The notes under the pieces were generated by a model. That model did not search any database. It was given only the letters and a program-made list of their open reading frames with translations, and was not told where the DNA came from. From the NCBI RefSeq assembly GCF_030317035.1, contig NZ_JASZYK010000001.1:496001-560000 (forward strand): 64,000 nucleotides of DNA. Reading direction: 5' to 3'. Position numbers and translations under genes: made by a program. Shown piece after piece: positions 16,525 to 25,024 of this stretch; the stretch's first letter is position 1; each line of letters opens with the position of its first letter. This stretch comes from Variovorax sp. J22G73 (lineage in GTDB: Bacteria; Pseudomonadota; Gammaproteobacteria; Burkholderiales; Burkholderiaceae_C).

Positions 16525-17448
16525 ATGCAGTCACTGACCGTTTTCGAGCGAATGAAGGCGTCCATGTCCAGAGCAAGAATCCAGCGGGTTGCCACGCAGC
16601 TGGGAAGCAGCAATCGCACCGTTTCGACCGTTCGCCTCGTGCTGGAGGCAAAGCCCTTGTTCACGCCCGCGCGCCGGCCGGCGAGTTACACGGCGGCCCG
16701 CGGCACCATTTCCCGGCGCAGCCTGGTCGTGAAGCGCCGGGGCGCGCAGGCGCGTGTCGCCGCGCTGCGGGAGCGGTCGCGGCGGATCGACCAGTTGTGC
16801 GTGCTGGCCTCGCCTGTGCAGGCGCTGCCGAACCCTTCGGTGCAGGAGGCCGCGCCCCTGTGCGGCAGCGCCATGCGCGACAGCGGCGAGGCGCTGGTGC
16901 GCTCGATCGGCGACGACGTGCAGCCTGTCAACTCGGCCGTCGCCGCCGCGGCGGTGGGCGCGCTTTTTTCCGATTCGAACGAGGTGGAGCTCGCCTTCCT
17001 GATGCGACTGATCGCCGAGGGCGACACGGCCACCGCGTCGCGCATCGCGCACCGCATCGTGGAGGCCAAGAGGGATGGGCACGACCTGCCTGGCGGCATG
17101 CAAGCGGTGCATGCCGAGGCTGGCACCGACGCCGCACCGCCGAAGATGCGCTGGGCCGAGCCGACGCAGAAGAAGACGCCGGCCGTCCCCGCCAAGCCAC
17201 GGCGCACGCCTTCGCCCGCGGGGTCGGACCATGCACGGGGCGCGCTGTCGCCGCGCGAGCTCAACGTGCTGCGGCTGATTTCACAGGGGCTCAGCAACCG
17301 CGAGATTGCCGAGTCGAGCTACCGCTCGCTGCACACGGTGGACGCGCAGGTGAAGAACATCTACCGCAAGCTGGCCGTGAACTCGCGCGCGCAGGCGGTG
17401 CGCGAGGCCATGCAGAAGGGGCTGATCAACCTGGAAGCCTGCGGCTAG
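16525..17448 (+). CDS. LuxR-type HTH protein with unrecognised N-terminus
   Basis: The 307-residue reading starts at the ATG at 16525, preceded by GAAGGG; ATGs at 16552 and 16564 are possible. Only the C-terminal 65 residues are recognisable: a LuxR/GerE HTH (LSPRELNVLRLISQGLSNRE, then AQVKNIYRKLAVNSRAQAVR and EAMQKGLI). The ending resembles that of MalT-type (LAL) activators, but there is no P-loop or TPR region. The rest is basic, Ala-rich and low in clear domains, with a Pro/Lys-rich linker before the HTH. It may be a response regulator lacking a receiver domain or a degraded larger regulator. The N-terminal half and start are uncertain. Confidence 0.6.
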   Translation: MQSLTVFERMKASMSRARIQRVATQLGSSNRTVSTVRLVLEAKPLFTPARRPASYTAARGTISRRSLVVKRRGAQARVAALRERSRRIDQLCVLASPVQALPNPSVQEAAPLCGSAMRDSGEALVRSIGDDVQPVNSAVAAAAVGALFSDSNEVELAFLMRLIAEGDTATASRIAHRIVEAKRDGHDLPGGMQAVHAEAGTDAAPPKMRWAEPTQKKTPAVPAKPRRTPSPAGSDHARGALSPRELNVLRLISQGLSNREIAESSYRSLHTVDAQVKNIYRKLAVNSRAQAVREAMQKGLINLEACG

Positions 17449-17489
17449 CGCACTGCGGGCTTGAACTCGGGCTCGGGCTTGGGCCCGGG

Positions 17490-17846
17490 CTACTTCTTGC
17501 AGTTGCCGCCGCGGGAGACGGTGCCGTCCTTGCATTCGGTGAGCATGGCGCCGTCGGATGAAGGCGACGGTGACGGCGGCACGGTGGCCGTGCCCCGGTC
17601 GGGCCCGGCGTCTTTCTCGTAGACGATCTTCTTGCTGCCGAGCTCGCAGCTGCCCACCACCTGTCCGTTGGCCGATGCGCTGGCATCGATCACGGTGACG
17701 GTGAAGCGCGCCACGCCAGCGGCGGCGATCTTCGATTCGATCTGGGTGCGCAGCGCGTCGCAGCTTTCGGCGCCATGGGCCGGCGCGGCCACGGTCGCCG
17801 CAATGCCGGCCAGGGCCAGCGCGAGGGGAAGCAAGCGGTGTTTCAT
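17490..17846 (-). CDS. DUF1161 small secreted protein
   Basis: The 118-residue protein has a signal peptide (MKHRLLPLALALAGIAATVA, cleaved near AHG-AE). The mature part ESCDALRTQIESKIAAAGVA, FTVTVIDASASANGQVVGSC and GSKKIVYEKDAG matches the DUF1161 pattern, with two Cys likely forming a disulfide. A Pro/Ser linker leads to a short Cys-containing tail, ECKDGTVSRGGNCKK, with a second Cys pair. It is predicted periplasmic and of unknown function. It stands apart from the isocitrate dehydrogenase gene, with a long palindrome between them. Confidence 0.72.
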   Translation of the reverse strand: MKHRLLPLALALAGIAATVAAPAHGAESCDALRTQIESKIAAAGVARFTVTVIDASASANGQVVGSCELGSKKIVYEKDAGPDRGTATVPPSPSPSSDGAMLTECKDGTVSRGGNCKK

Positions 17847-17904
17847 GGAGGGCCTGCCTTGCATGGCGTTGGAGGGGGAAACAGTCTAGTCCCGCTCCGG
17901 CCCG

Positions 17905-17934
17905 CCGTGCACCCCTTGCGCAAGGGGTGCACGG
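17905..17934. repeat. Perfect 30-base palindrome
   Basis: CCGTGCACCCCTTGC (17905-17919) is followed directly by its exact complement GCAAGGGGTGCACGG (17920-17934), with no spacer. It lies 49 bases beyond the isocitrate dehydrogenase stop and 59 bases ahead of the DUF1161 start, both on the minus strand. A small GGGGC-AA-GCCCC hairpin follows near 17945. No T-tract is present. It could act as an mRNA 3'-end hairpin, a dimeric protein site or a REP-like unit. Confidence 0.75.
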
Positions 17935-17982
17935 GGAGGCGAGGGGGCAAGCCCCGCGCCTCCGGGTGGTATCGACCCTGTA

Positions 17983-20214
17983 TCAGGCCGATGCCAGCGT
18001 CGCGTTGAGCGTTGCGCTCGGACGCATCACGGCCGCGAACTTCTCCGGGTCGGCCAGGTAGTAGCCGCCGATGTCCACGGCCTTGCCTTGCACGGCCGCG
18101 AGCTCGTCGACGATCTTCTTCTCGTTGGCCGTGAGCGTCTCGGCCAGCTTCTTGAACTTGGCCTGCAGCTCGGTGTCGTCGGTCTGCGCGGCCAGTTCCT
18201 GGGCCCAGTACATGGCCAGGTAGAACTGGCTGCCGCGGTTGTCCAGCTGACCCGTCTTGGGGGACGGGTTCTTGTTGTTGTCCAGCAGCTTGCCGGTGGC
18301 GGTGTCCAGCGTCTTGGCCAGGATGGCGGCCTGCTTGTTGCCGGTCTTCAGGCCCAGGTCTTCCAGGCTCACGGCCAGCGCCAGGAATTCGCCCAGCGAG
18401 TCCCAGCGCAGGTGGTTTTCTTCCACCAGCTGCTGCACGTGCTTGGGGGCCGAGCCGCCCGCGCCGGTCTCGTACAGGCCGCCGCCGGCCATCAGCGGCA
18501 CGATCGACAGCATCTTGGCCGAGGTGCCCAGTTCCATGATGGGGAACAGGTCGGTCAGGTAGTCGCGCAGGATGTTGCCGGTGGCGCTGATGGTGTCCAG
18601 CCCGCGGACCACGCGTTCCAGCGTGTAGCGCATGGCGCGCACCTGGCTCATGATCTGGATGTCCAGGCCCGAGGTGTTGTGCTCGTGCAGGTACATCTTG
18701 ACCTTGGTGATCAGCTGCGCTTCGTGCGGGCGGTAGGCGTCCAGCCAGAACACCACCGGCATGCCCGAGTTGCGCGCACGCGTGACGGCCAGCTTGACCC
18801 AGTCGCGAATGGCGGCGTCCTTCACCTGGCACATGCGCCAGATGTCGCCTTGCTCCACGTTCTCGCTCATCAGCACTTCGCCGGTGTCCAGGTCGGTGAT
18901 GTTGGCGACGCCGTCTTCGGCAATCTCGAAGGTCTTGTCGTGCGAACCGTATTCCTCGGCCTTCTGGGCCATGAGGCCGACGTTGGGCACCGTGCCCATG
19001 GTCTTGGGATCGAAGGCGCCGTGCCACTTGCAGAAGTTGATGATCTCCTGGTAGATGCGGGCGAAGGTCGATTCGGGCATCACGGCCTTCACGTCCTTCA
19101 GGCGGCCGTCGGCGCCCCACATCTTGCCGCCGTTGCGGATCATGGCGGGCATCGAGGCGTCCACGATCACGTCGTTGGGCGAATGGAAGTTAGTGATGCC
19201 CTTGGCCGAGTCGACCATGGCCAGCTCGGGGCGGTTCTCGTGGCAGGCGTGCAGGTCGCGCTTGATCTCGTCCTGCGTGCTCTGCGGCAGCGCGGCGATC
19301 TTGGTGTACAGGTCGACCATGCCGTTGTTGACGTTGATGCCCAGCTCGTCGAACAGCTTGCCGTGCTTCTCGAAGGCTTCCTTGTAGAAGATCTTCACGC
19401 AGTGGCCGAACACGATGGGGTGCGACACCTTCATCATGGTCGCCTTGACGTGCAGCGAGAACATCACGCCGGTCTTGTGCGCGTCCTCGATCTCCTTTTC
19501 ATAGAAGGCCAGCAGCGCCTTCTTGCTCATGAACATGGAGTCGATGACCTCGCGGTCGAGCAGCGCGACCTTGGGCTTGAGCACGATGGTCTTGCCGCTC
19601 TTGGTGATCAGCTCCATCTTCACGTTGCGCGCGCGGTCCAGCGTCATGGACTTTTCGCCGTGGTAGAAGTCGCCGCCGTGCATGTGCGAGACGTGCGAGC
19701 GCGAGGCCTGGCTCCAGTCGGCCATGCTGTGCGGGTTCTTGCGGGCGTATTCCTTGACGGCCTTGGGCGCGCGGCGGTCGGAGTTGCCTTCGCGCAGCAC
19801 CGGGTTCACCGCGCTGCCGGTGCACTTGTTGTAGCGCACGCGAATGTCCTTGTCTTCGTCGCTGGTCGGGTTCTCGGGGTAGTCGGGAATCTTGTAGCCC
19901 TTGCCCTGCAGTTCCTTGATGGCCGACTTCAGCTGCGACACCGAGGCGCTGATGTTCGGCAGCTTGATGATGTTGGCGTCGGCCTGCAGCGTGAGCTTGC
20001 CGAGTTCGGTGAGGTTGTCGGGCACTTTCTGCGCGTCGCTCAGGAATTCGGGGAATTCGCCCAGGATGCGGGCGGCCACGGAGATGTCGCTCGTGGTGAC
20101 GTTGATGCCGGCCGGGTTGGTGAAGGCGCGGATGATGGGCAAAAACGCGTAGGTCGCCAGCAGGGGCGCCTCGTCGGTGAGGGTGTAGACGATGGTGGGT
20201 TGCTTCGAGCTCAT
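17983..20214 (-). CDS. icd: NADP-dependent isocitrate dehydrogenase, monomeric type
   Basis: The 743-residue protein matches the ~740-residue monomeric isocitrate dehydrogenase family throughout: [20 protein letters not shown] at the start, [100 protein letters not shown], and [20 protein letters not shown]. It converts isocitrate to 2-oxoglutarate and CO2, making NADPH in the TCA cycle. The usual homodimeric enzyme is unrelated in sequence. It appears monocistronic. The 195-base upstream gap carries a perfect TTGACA (minus strand, 20357-20352) without a clear -10 element, and a CCCCC-ACGA-GGGGG hairpin at 20336-20349. Confidence 0.95.
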   Translation of the reverse strand: MSSKQPTIVYTLTDEAPLLATYAFLPIIRAFTNPAGINVTTSDISVAARILGEFPEFLSDAQKVPDNLTELGKLTLQADANIIKLPNISASVSQLKSAIKELQGKGYKIPDYPENPTSDEDKDIRVRYNKCTGSAVNPVLREGNSDRRAPKAVKEYARKNPHSMADWSQASRSHVSHMHGGDFYHGEKSMTLDRARNVKMELITKSGKTIVLKPKVALLDREVIDSMFMSKKALLAFYEKEIEDAHKTGVMFSLHVKATMMKVSHPIVFGHCVKIFYKEAFEKHGKLFDELGINVNNGMVDLYTKIAALPQSTQDEIKRDLHACHENRPELAMVDSAKGITNFHSPNDVIVDASMPAMIRNGGKMWGADGRLKDVKAVMPESTFARIYQEIINFCKWHGAFDPKTMGTVPNVGLMAQKAEEYGSHDKTFEIAEDGVANITDLDTGEVLMSENVEQGDIWRMCQVKDAAIRDWVKLAVTRARNSGMPVVFWLDAYRPHEAQLITKVKMYLHEHNTSGLDIQIMSQVRAMRYTLERVVRGLDTISATGNILRDYLTDLFPIMELGTSAKMLSIVPLMAGGGLYETGAGGSAPKHVQQLVEENHLRWDSLGEFLALAVSLEDLGLKTGNKQAAILAKTLDTATGKLLDNNKNPSPKTGQLDNRGSQFYLAMYWAQELAAQTDDTELQAKFKKLAETLTANEKKIVDELAAVQGKAVDIGGYYLADPEKFAAVMRPSATLNATLASA

Positions 20215-20409
20215 GCGCTTGCTTCCGTAGATGCTGGTTGTCGGGTTGGCTGGAAATCTTCAGGCGGGATCAAACCGCCGGAATCCGTGATTGTCACCCG
20301 TCGGGGCCCGGTTCGGCCCGCCATGGGTGCGATCACCCCCACGAGGGGGCTTGTCAATGGGGGTTGCGAAGGGATTGCGCAGGGCCGCAGGGGTGCGGGG
20401 TCTGGCGCT

Positions 20410-21060
20410 TCAGCGCAGCGGCAGGCTGATGGTGGCTGCCAGCGGCACGGCGTCGATGTGCTCGGCGCTGGCCACCACGAAGGCCCGCCCGGTGGCCGGC
20501 CCCGCGAGTTCGCCCAGCGAACGCCACAGGCAGCGCACCGAGCCCGCATCCAGCGCCGCGGTGGGCTCGTCCAACAGCACCAGCGGGCGGCTCGAGGCCA
20601 GCGCCGCGGCCAGCCACACCTTGCGCTTGGAGCCGGTCGACAGCATGAACATCGACTTTTCCAGGTGCGGCGTGAGCGAAAAGCCCTCGACCAGCGCCTG
20701 CCACCGTGCCTCCTCGAAGCCCGCGTCGCCCTCGCGCAGCGCGGCGGTGCAGGCGTGCACCGTGCCCTGGTCGAAGCGGTCGGTGGACGGGTCGACGAAG
20801 AACACGTTGCGCCGGTATGCCTCGGGCGCGGCGGCGAGGCTGGCGCCGGCCACCGTCAGGCCGCCCCTGGCCGGGAGCGCGCCCGCGATGACCTGGAGCA
20901 GCGCCGTCTTGCCGGCCCCCGTGTCGCCGTACAGCAGCGTGACGCCGGGGCCGACGCGGGCGCTCCAGTTCGAGGCGATGGCCGGCTGGTCGGGGTAGGC
21001 GAAGCCGAGCGCGTCGATCTGCAGGACGGGGGAAGAGGGAGCGGAGCTGGATGGGTTCAT
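20410..21060 (-). CDS. ABC transporter ATP-binding protein (orphan, CcmA-like size)
   Basis: The 216-residue protein is taken from the ATG at 21060. It has Walker A GDTGAGKT, Walker B PLVLLDEPTAALD and, in place of the usual LSGGQ signature, LSTGSKRKVWLAAALA as found in CcmA-like and some exporter ATPases. The Q-loop region is unusual (RNVFFVDPSTDRFDQGTVHA). No permease gene adjoins it, so its partner is unknown. It may serve a membrane protein encoded elsewhere. It is divergent from the secreted-protein gene at 21149. Confidence 0.78.
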   Translation of the reverse strand: MNPSSSAPSSPVLQIDALGFAYPDQPAIASNWSARVGPGVTLLYGDTGAGKTALLQVIAGALPARGGLTVAGASLAAAPEAYRRNVFFVDPSTDRFDQGTVHACTAALREGDAGFEEARWQALVEGFSLTPHLEKSMFMLSTGSKRKVWLAAALASSRPLVLLDEPTAALDAGSVRCLWRSLGELAGPATGRAFVVASAEHIDAVPLAATISLPLR

Positions 21061-21148
21061 GGTCGCGGGCGACTTTATCAAGCGCTCGCGCGGCGTGGGC
21101 ATGCAAACCTCCGACGCGAATTGCGATGCGTGGCTACCATTCGGCTCC

Positions 21149-21982
21149 ATGAAAAAACTGCTCACCGCCGGTTTCCTCGCGTCGCTCACCTTGGCGCTCA
21201 TGGCGGGCCCCGCGCTCGCCGCACCGGCCGCGCCCACCGCGCAGGTGTTCGATGCCGTGAACAAGCCCGAGGCGCTCGACCCGCAATGGCGCGTCCGGTT
21301 GTGCGCCTTGCTGCCGCAGCCCTGCGACGTGCAGCAGATCGGCCTGTACCTCCCGCGCGGCGCCACGCCCGGCGACTACGTGGTGCTCTCCGCCGAGCCG
21401 CTGGTCATGGCGCGCGTGAAGCGAAGCACCGACGCCAAGGGATGGCAGCTCACCACGCTGAACGATTTTTCCGCCTATGCCGACGCGCTGAAGAAAGACG
21501 GCGCCGAAGGCTCCGGCCCGCGCGACATGCGCCTGTCGCTCGCGCCCGCGCTCTACCCGACGGCCGAGGGCAAGTGGGCGGTGGCCGTGCTGCAGACCGT
21601 GTCGGAGATGTACTCGGGCGGCGGCGCGTCGTTCGACACGGCGGACTTCGTGCCGCTCGAACGCGAACGTGAAGGCGAGGGCGAAGGCAAGGCGGGGAGT
21701 GCCGTGCAGCGCGGCATTCCCTTCTCGTGCTTCAAGATGATCCGCGCCTGCTTCAGCGAGAAGGACTACAAGACCTCCAAGCATTGCCACGACGAAAGCA
21801 ACGGCAGCCTGCGCATCGCGTACGGCCAGGCGGCCAAGCCCGGCGCGCCGTACGACTGGCAGTACACGTGGCTGCAGAGCGAGTGGCCGCAGGGCGAGCC
21901 GCAGCGCGCCACCACCACCTCGCGCATCCGCTTCACCGCGAAGACGACCGAACGCGCGGACTTCTGCGGCGGCCCGCAGTAG
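21149..21982 (+). CDS. Uncharacterised secreted protein
   Basis: The 277-residue protein has a signal peptide (MKKLLTAGFLASLTLALMAG, cleaved near ALA-AP). The family is not recognised. Visible features are paired Cys (RLCALLPQPC; SCFKMIRACF; KHCHDES; a final FCGGPQ) suggesting disulfides in the periplasm, and a charged low-complexity stretch EREREGEGEGK near residue 172. It ends 41 bases before the sigma-54-like promoter of the riboswitch-controlled operon, and its 3' part may hold enhancer sites for it, though none was identified. Confidence 0.7.
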   Translation: MKKLLTAGFLASLTLALMAGPALAAPAAPTAQVFDAVNKPEALDPQWRVRLCALLPQPCDVQQIGLYLPRGATPGDYVVLSAEPLVMARVKRSTDAKGWQLTTLNDFSAYADALKKDGAEGSGPRDMRLSLAPALYPTAEGKWAVAVLQTVSEMYSGGGASFDTADFVPLEREREGEGEGKAGSAVQRGIPFSCFKMIRACFSEKDYKTSKHCHDESNGSLRIAYGQAAKPGAPYDWQYTWLQSEWPQGEPQRATTTSRIRFTAKTTERADFCGGPQ

Positions 21983-22022
21983 ACGTTGACTGCGGCGCAG
22001 CTTTCTCGCGGATTGCTGCTTT

Positions 22023-22038
22023 TGGCACGCAATCTGCT
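22023..22038 (+). promoter_or_regulatory. Sigma-54 (RpoN) type -24/-12 promoter
   Basis: The sequence TTGGCACGCAATCTGCTT (22022-22039) matches the consensus TGGCACG-N4-TTGCW except for C in place of the first T of TTGC. The invariant GG (22024-22025) and GC (22036-22037) are separated by exactly 10 bases as required. Transcription would start near 22049, immediately before the first riboswitch aptamer. A sigma-54 promoter implies an enhancer-binding activator such as NtrC; no activator gene or obvious binding site is in view. Confidence 0.65.
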
Positions 22039-22052
22039 TTGAGAAGTTGATC

Positions 22053-22252
22053 CAGGAGAAATGCCGGCCCGATGCGTCGAGTTAGTGCATTACCGAAGGC
22101 GACAGCCCATAACGCTCAGGTCCCAAGACTGGATTTTTACTGACGCTGGAGAGCGCTGACCGGCCCCGTTGCACGGGCCGAGGGCAGCCGCCGAAGGGGC
22201 AAGCCCTGTGCGATGTGCGCGCAGGGTGAATCTCTCAGGCAAAAGGACAGCA
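22053..22252 (+). ncRNA. Tandem glycine riboswitch
   Basis: The second aptamer (about 22144-22252) matches the glycine riboswitch core very well: GGAGAG (22148-22153), CCGCCGAAGGGGCAA (22188-22202) and GAATCTCTCAGGCAAAAGGACAG with the middle part at 22229-22247. The first aptamer (about 22053-22135) is more divergent but keeps the order GGAGA, ACCGAAGGCGACA (22092-22104), AACGCTCAGGT (22111-22121) and a closing GACTGGA, followed by a short linker. Glycine binding normally controls glycine cleavage or export genes; here the downstream genes encode a peptide ABC transporter and two hydrolases. ON or OFF behaviour cannot be read directly. Confidence 0.92.
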
Positions 22253-22273
22253 GGGGCACACCGCGCATTGCGT

Positions 22274-22310
22274 GCGGCGTGTCCTTGTTCGCTTCCGGAG
22301 CCGCTTTTTT
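22274..22310 (+). terminator. Candidate riboswitch-controlled terminator 1
   Basis: GCGGC (22274-22278) plus TCC (22282-22284) can pair with GGA-GCCGC (22297-22304), leaving a GTG bulge, followed by six T (22305-22310). The same GCGGC can instead pair upstream in an imperfect hairpin with the ACACCGC region (about 22253-22285), so two exclusive folds exist. This is a plausible expression platform right after aptamer 2. Confidence 0.45.
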
Positions 22311-22384
22311 CCATGACCTGTTTTCCGCAACGCCGCCAGGCAGCCACGCTGCCACGCCGCATGCAGTACGTGTGCCGCGGCGTT

Positions 22385-22409
22385 GCGCGTGTTCGCGCCT
22401 TTCTTTTTC
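22385..22409 (+). terminator. Candidate riboswitch-controlled terminator 2
   Basis: GCGCG (22385-22389), a TGTT loop and CGCGC (22394-22398) are followed by CTTTCTTTTTC, ending 18 bases before the binding-protein ATG. A competing long-range stem pairs GCAACGCCGC (22327-22336) with GCGGCGTTGC (22377-22386), which overlaps the terminator's left arm and could act as antiterminator. Confidence 0.5.
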
Positions 22410-22426
22410 AACCGGAGAACTGATCC

Positions 22427-24010
22427 ATGCTGACGAAACGACAACTGAAAGCCATGTTCGCGGGCGCGTTGCTGGCCACGGCCGCCGCCGCCGCCTTCGC
22501 GCAGGACGCAGGCAAGGTGCTGCGCCTGGTGCCGCAGTCCGACCTGAAGATCCTCGACCCGATCTGGACCACCGCCTTCGTCACGCGCAACCACGGCTAC
22601 ATGGTGTACGACACGCTGTTCGGCGTGGACGAGCAGGGCAAGGTGCATCCGCAGATGGTCGACAAGTACACCACCAGCCCCGACGGAAAAACCTGGACCT
22701 TCACGCTGCGCAAGAGCCTGGTCTTTCATGACGGCAAGCCCGTCACGTCCGAGGACGTCATCGCCTCGCTGAAGCGCTGGGGCCAGCGCGACGGCCTGGG
22801 CCAGAAGATGTTCACCGCGCTGGACAAGGCCGAGGCGGTGGACGCCAACACCTTCAGGCTGGTGTTCAAGGACAGCTTCGGCATGGTGCTCGACGCGCTG
22901 AGCAAGCCCTCTTCGAACCCGCCTTTCATCATGCCCGCGCGCGTGGCCGCCACGCCCGCCGACAAGCAGATCGACGACGCCACCGGCTCCGGCCCCTACA
23001 TCTTCAAGAAGGACGAGTACCGCCCCGGCGAGAAGATCGTCTACCTGAAGAACACCAAGTACGTGCCGCGCACCGAGGCCCCCTCGGGCACCGCCGGCGG
23101 CAAGAACGTGTACGTCGACCGCATGGAATGGATCGTGCTGAAAGACGCGCAAACCCAGGCCAACGCGCTGGCCAACGGCGAGGTCGACATGATCGAGTGG
23201 GTGCCCTCCGAGCAGTACACGGCGCTGAAGAACAACCCCGCCATCACCATCGACAGCCCGGTCCCCAAGGGCTCGTTCGCGCTGCACCTGAACCACTTCA
23301 TTCCGCCCTTCGACAACCCGAAGATCGCGCAGGCCGCGTTCATGGCCATCAACCAGGAAGCGCTGATGCGCGCGCAACTGGTGCACAAGGAGCTCTACAA
23401 CAGCTGCGCTTCCATCTACCCGTGCGGCTCGGCCTATGCCTCCGACAAGGCGAGCTACTTCACCGGCAAGCCGCAGTTCGAAAAGGCCAAGGCGCTGCTG
23501 AAGGAGGCTGGCTACGACGGCAAGCCCGTGGTGCTCATGTACCCGGCCGACTTCGCGGTGCTCAACAAGTTTCCACCGGTGATGGCGCAGCTGCTCAAGC
23601 AGGCCGGCTTCAACGTCGACATGCAGTCGATGGACTGGCCCACGCTGGTCACGCGGCGCGCCAAGAAAGACCCGGTGGCCAACGGCGGCTGGAACCTGTT
23701 CATCACCGGCTGGGGCATCGCCGACAACATGAACCCGATGTTCTTCGCACCGCTGACCGGCAACGGCGAGAAGGGCTGGTTCGGCTGGGCCACCGACGAC
23801 AAGCTGGAGCAGCTGAAGTCGGAGCTTCTCGCCACGGCCGACGAGCCCAAGAGGAAGGAACTGGCCACGGCCATCCAGCAGCGCGTGTACGACACCGGCA
23901 TCTACGCGCCCATTGGTGAATACAAGCCGCTCACGGCCTACCGCAAGGGCGTGGTGAGCGGGCTGGTGCGCTCGCCGGTGGGTGTGTTCTGGAACCTGAA
24001 GAAGAACTGA
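22427..24010 (+). CDS. ABC transporter peptide-binding protein (SBP family 5, DppA/OppA-like)
   Basis: The 527-residue protein has a signal peptide (cleaved near AFA-QD, residue 25) and the family-5 layout: TSPDGKTWTFTLRKSLVFHD then GKPVTSEDVIASLKRWGQRD, the middle ATGSGPYIFKKDEYRPGEKI, and QAQANALANGEVDMI-like and PSEQYTALKNNPAI segments. It captures peptides or related amide compounds in the periplasm for the permease genes that follow directly. The ATG has a GGAGA site and lies 174 bases after the riboswitch aptamers. The particular ligand is unknown; control by glycine suggests glycine-containing peptides or conjugates, by inference. Confidence 0.92.
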   Translation: MLTKRQLKAMFAGALLATAAAAAFAQDAGKVLRLVPQSDLKILDPIWTTAFVTRNHGYMVYDTLFGVDEQGKVHPQMVDKYTTSPDGKTWTFTLRKSLVFHDGKPVTSEDVIASLKRWGQRDGLGQKMFTALDKAEAVDANTFRLVFKDSFGMVLDALSKPSSNPPFIMPARVAATPADKQIDDATGSGPYIFKKDEYRPGEKIVYLKNTKYVPRTEAPSGTAGGKNVYVDRMEWIVLKDAQTQANALANGEVDMIEWVPSEQYTALKNNPAITIDSPVPKGSFALHLNHFIPPFDNPKIAQAAFMAINQEALMRAQLVHKELYNSCASIYPCGSAYASDKASYFTGKPQFEKAKALLKEAGYDGKPVVLMYPADFAVLNKFPPVMAQLLKQAGFNVDMQSMDWPTLVTRRAKKDPVANGGWNLFITGWGIADNMNPMFFAPLTGNGEKGWFGWATDDKLEQLKSELLATADEPKRKELATAIQQRVYDTGIYAPIGEYKPLTAYRKGVVSGLVRSPVGVFWNLKKN

Positions 24011-24038
24011 TCGCGCACGCCACTCACGGAACCGCCCC

Positions 24039-24980
24039 ATGCTGCTTTTTCTCGCACGCCGCATTCTGTCGACCGTGCCGGTGCTCGTCATCGTCGCGCT
24101 CATCGTGTTCCTGATGCTGCGGCTCGCGCCCGGCGACCCCGCGGCCGCCATCGTGGGCGACAGCGGCACCAGCGAGAACATCGCCAAGGTGCGCGAGCAG
24201 CTGGGGCTCAACCAGTCGCTGCCGGTGCAGTTCTTCCACTGGAGCGCGCAGCTGCTGCAGGGCAACCTGGGCGAGTCGTACTTCATGAAGAAGACGGTGG
24301 CCGAGCTGATCGGCCAGCGCATCGAGGCCACGGTGTCGCTGGCGGCGGTGACGCTGGTGGTCACCATCCTCATCGCGGTGCCGCTGGGGGTGATCGCTGC
24401 GTGGCGGCATGGCGGCTGGCTGGACCGCATGCTGATGGGTTTCTCGGTGATGGGTTTTTCCATTCCGGCCTTCGTCATCGGCTACGTGCTCATCTGGATC
24501 TTCGCGCTGCATCTTCAGTGGCTGCCGGTGCAGGGCTACGCGCGCCTGAGCCAGGGGCCGCTGCTGTGGCTCAAGCACCTGGTATTGCCGTCGATCACGC
24601 TGTCGGTCATCTACGTGGCGCTGATCGCGCGCGTCACCCGCGCCGCGGTGGCCGAGGCCATGACCGAGGACTACATCCGCACCGCGCGCGCCAAGGGCAT
24701 TTCGGAAAAGCGCCTGCTCATGCGCCATGCGCTGGCCAACGCGGCGATTCCCATCGTCACGGTGATCGGCATCGGCATCGCGCTGCTCATCGGCGGCGTG
24801 GTGGTCACCGAAACGGTGTTCGCCATCCCGGGGCTCGGGCAGCTCACGGTCGATGCGGTGCTGTCGCGCGACTTTCCGCTCATCCAGGGCATCACGCTGT
24901 TCTTCTCGGTCATCTACGTGCTCATCAATCTGCTGATCGATGTGAGCTACCTGGTGTTCGACCCACGCATCCGGTACTGA
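24039..24980 (+). CDS. Peptide ABC transporter permease (DppB-like)
   Basis: The 313-residue inner-membrane protein has six expected helices. It shows DppB marks: N-terminal LARRILSTVPVLVIVALIVF, LRLAPGDPAAAIVG, LGLNQSLPVQFFHW, and the EAA loop RAAVAEAMTEDYIRTARAKG followed by LANAAIPIVTVIGIGIALLI and ETVFAIPGLGQLTVDAVLSR. It forms half of the transmembrane channel with the next gene. It lies 28 bases after the binding-protein gene. Confidence 0.94.
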   Translation: MLLFLARRILSTVPVLVIVALIVFLMLRLAPGDPAAAIVGDSGTSENIAKVREQLGLNQSLPVQFFHWSAQLLQGNLGESYFMKKTVAELIGQRIEATVSLAAVTLVVTILIAVPLGVIAAWRHGGWLDRMLMGFSVMGFSIPAFVIGYVLIWIFALHLQWLPVQGYARLSQGPLLWLKHLVLPSITLSVIYVALIARVTRAAVAEAMTEDYIRTARAKGISEKRLLMRHALANAAIPIVTVIGIGIALLIGGVVVTETVFAIPGLGQLTVDAVLSRDFPLIQGITLFFSVIYVLINLLIDVSYLVFDPRIRY

Positions 24981-25024
24981 AGTCACCGAACCATGGAACC
25001 ACGGAACCGCCCCGAACAAACGCC

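Noticed and set aside
18088..21672. Long plus-strand open frame across icd and the ABC ATPase gene
   Set aside because: Spans two real genes and a gap in antisense, with low-complexity content.
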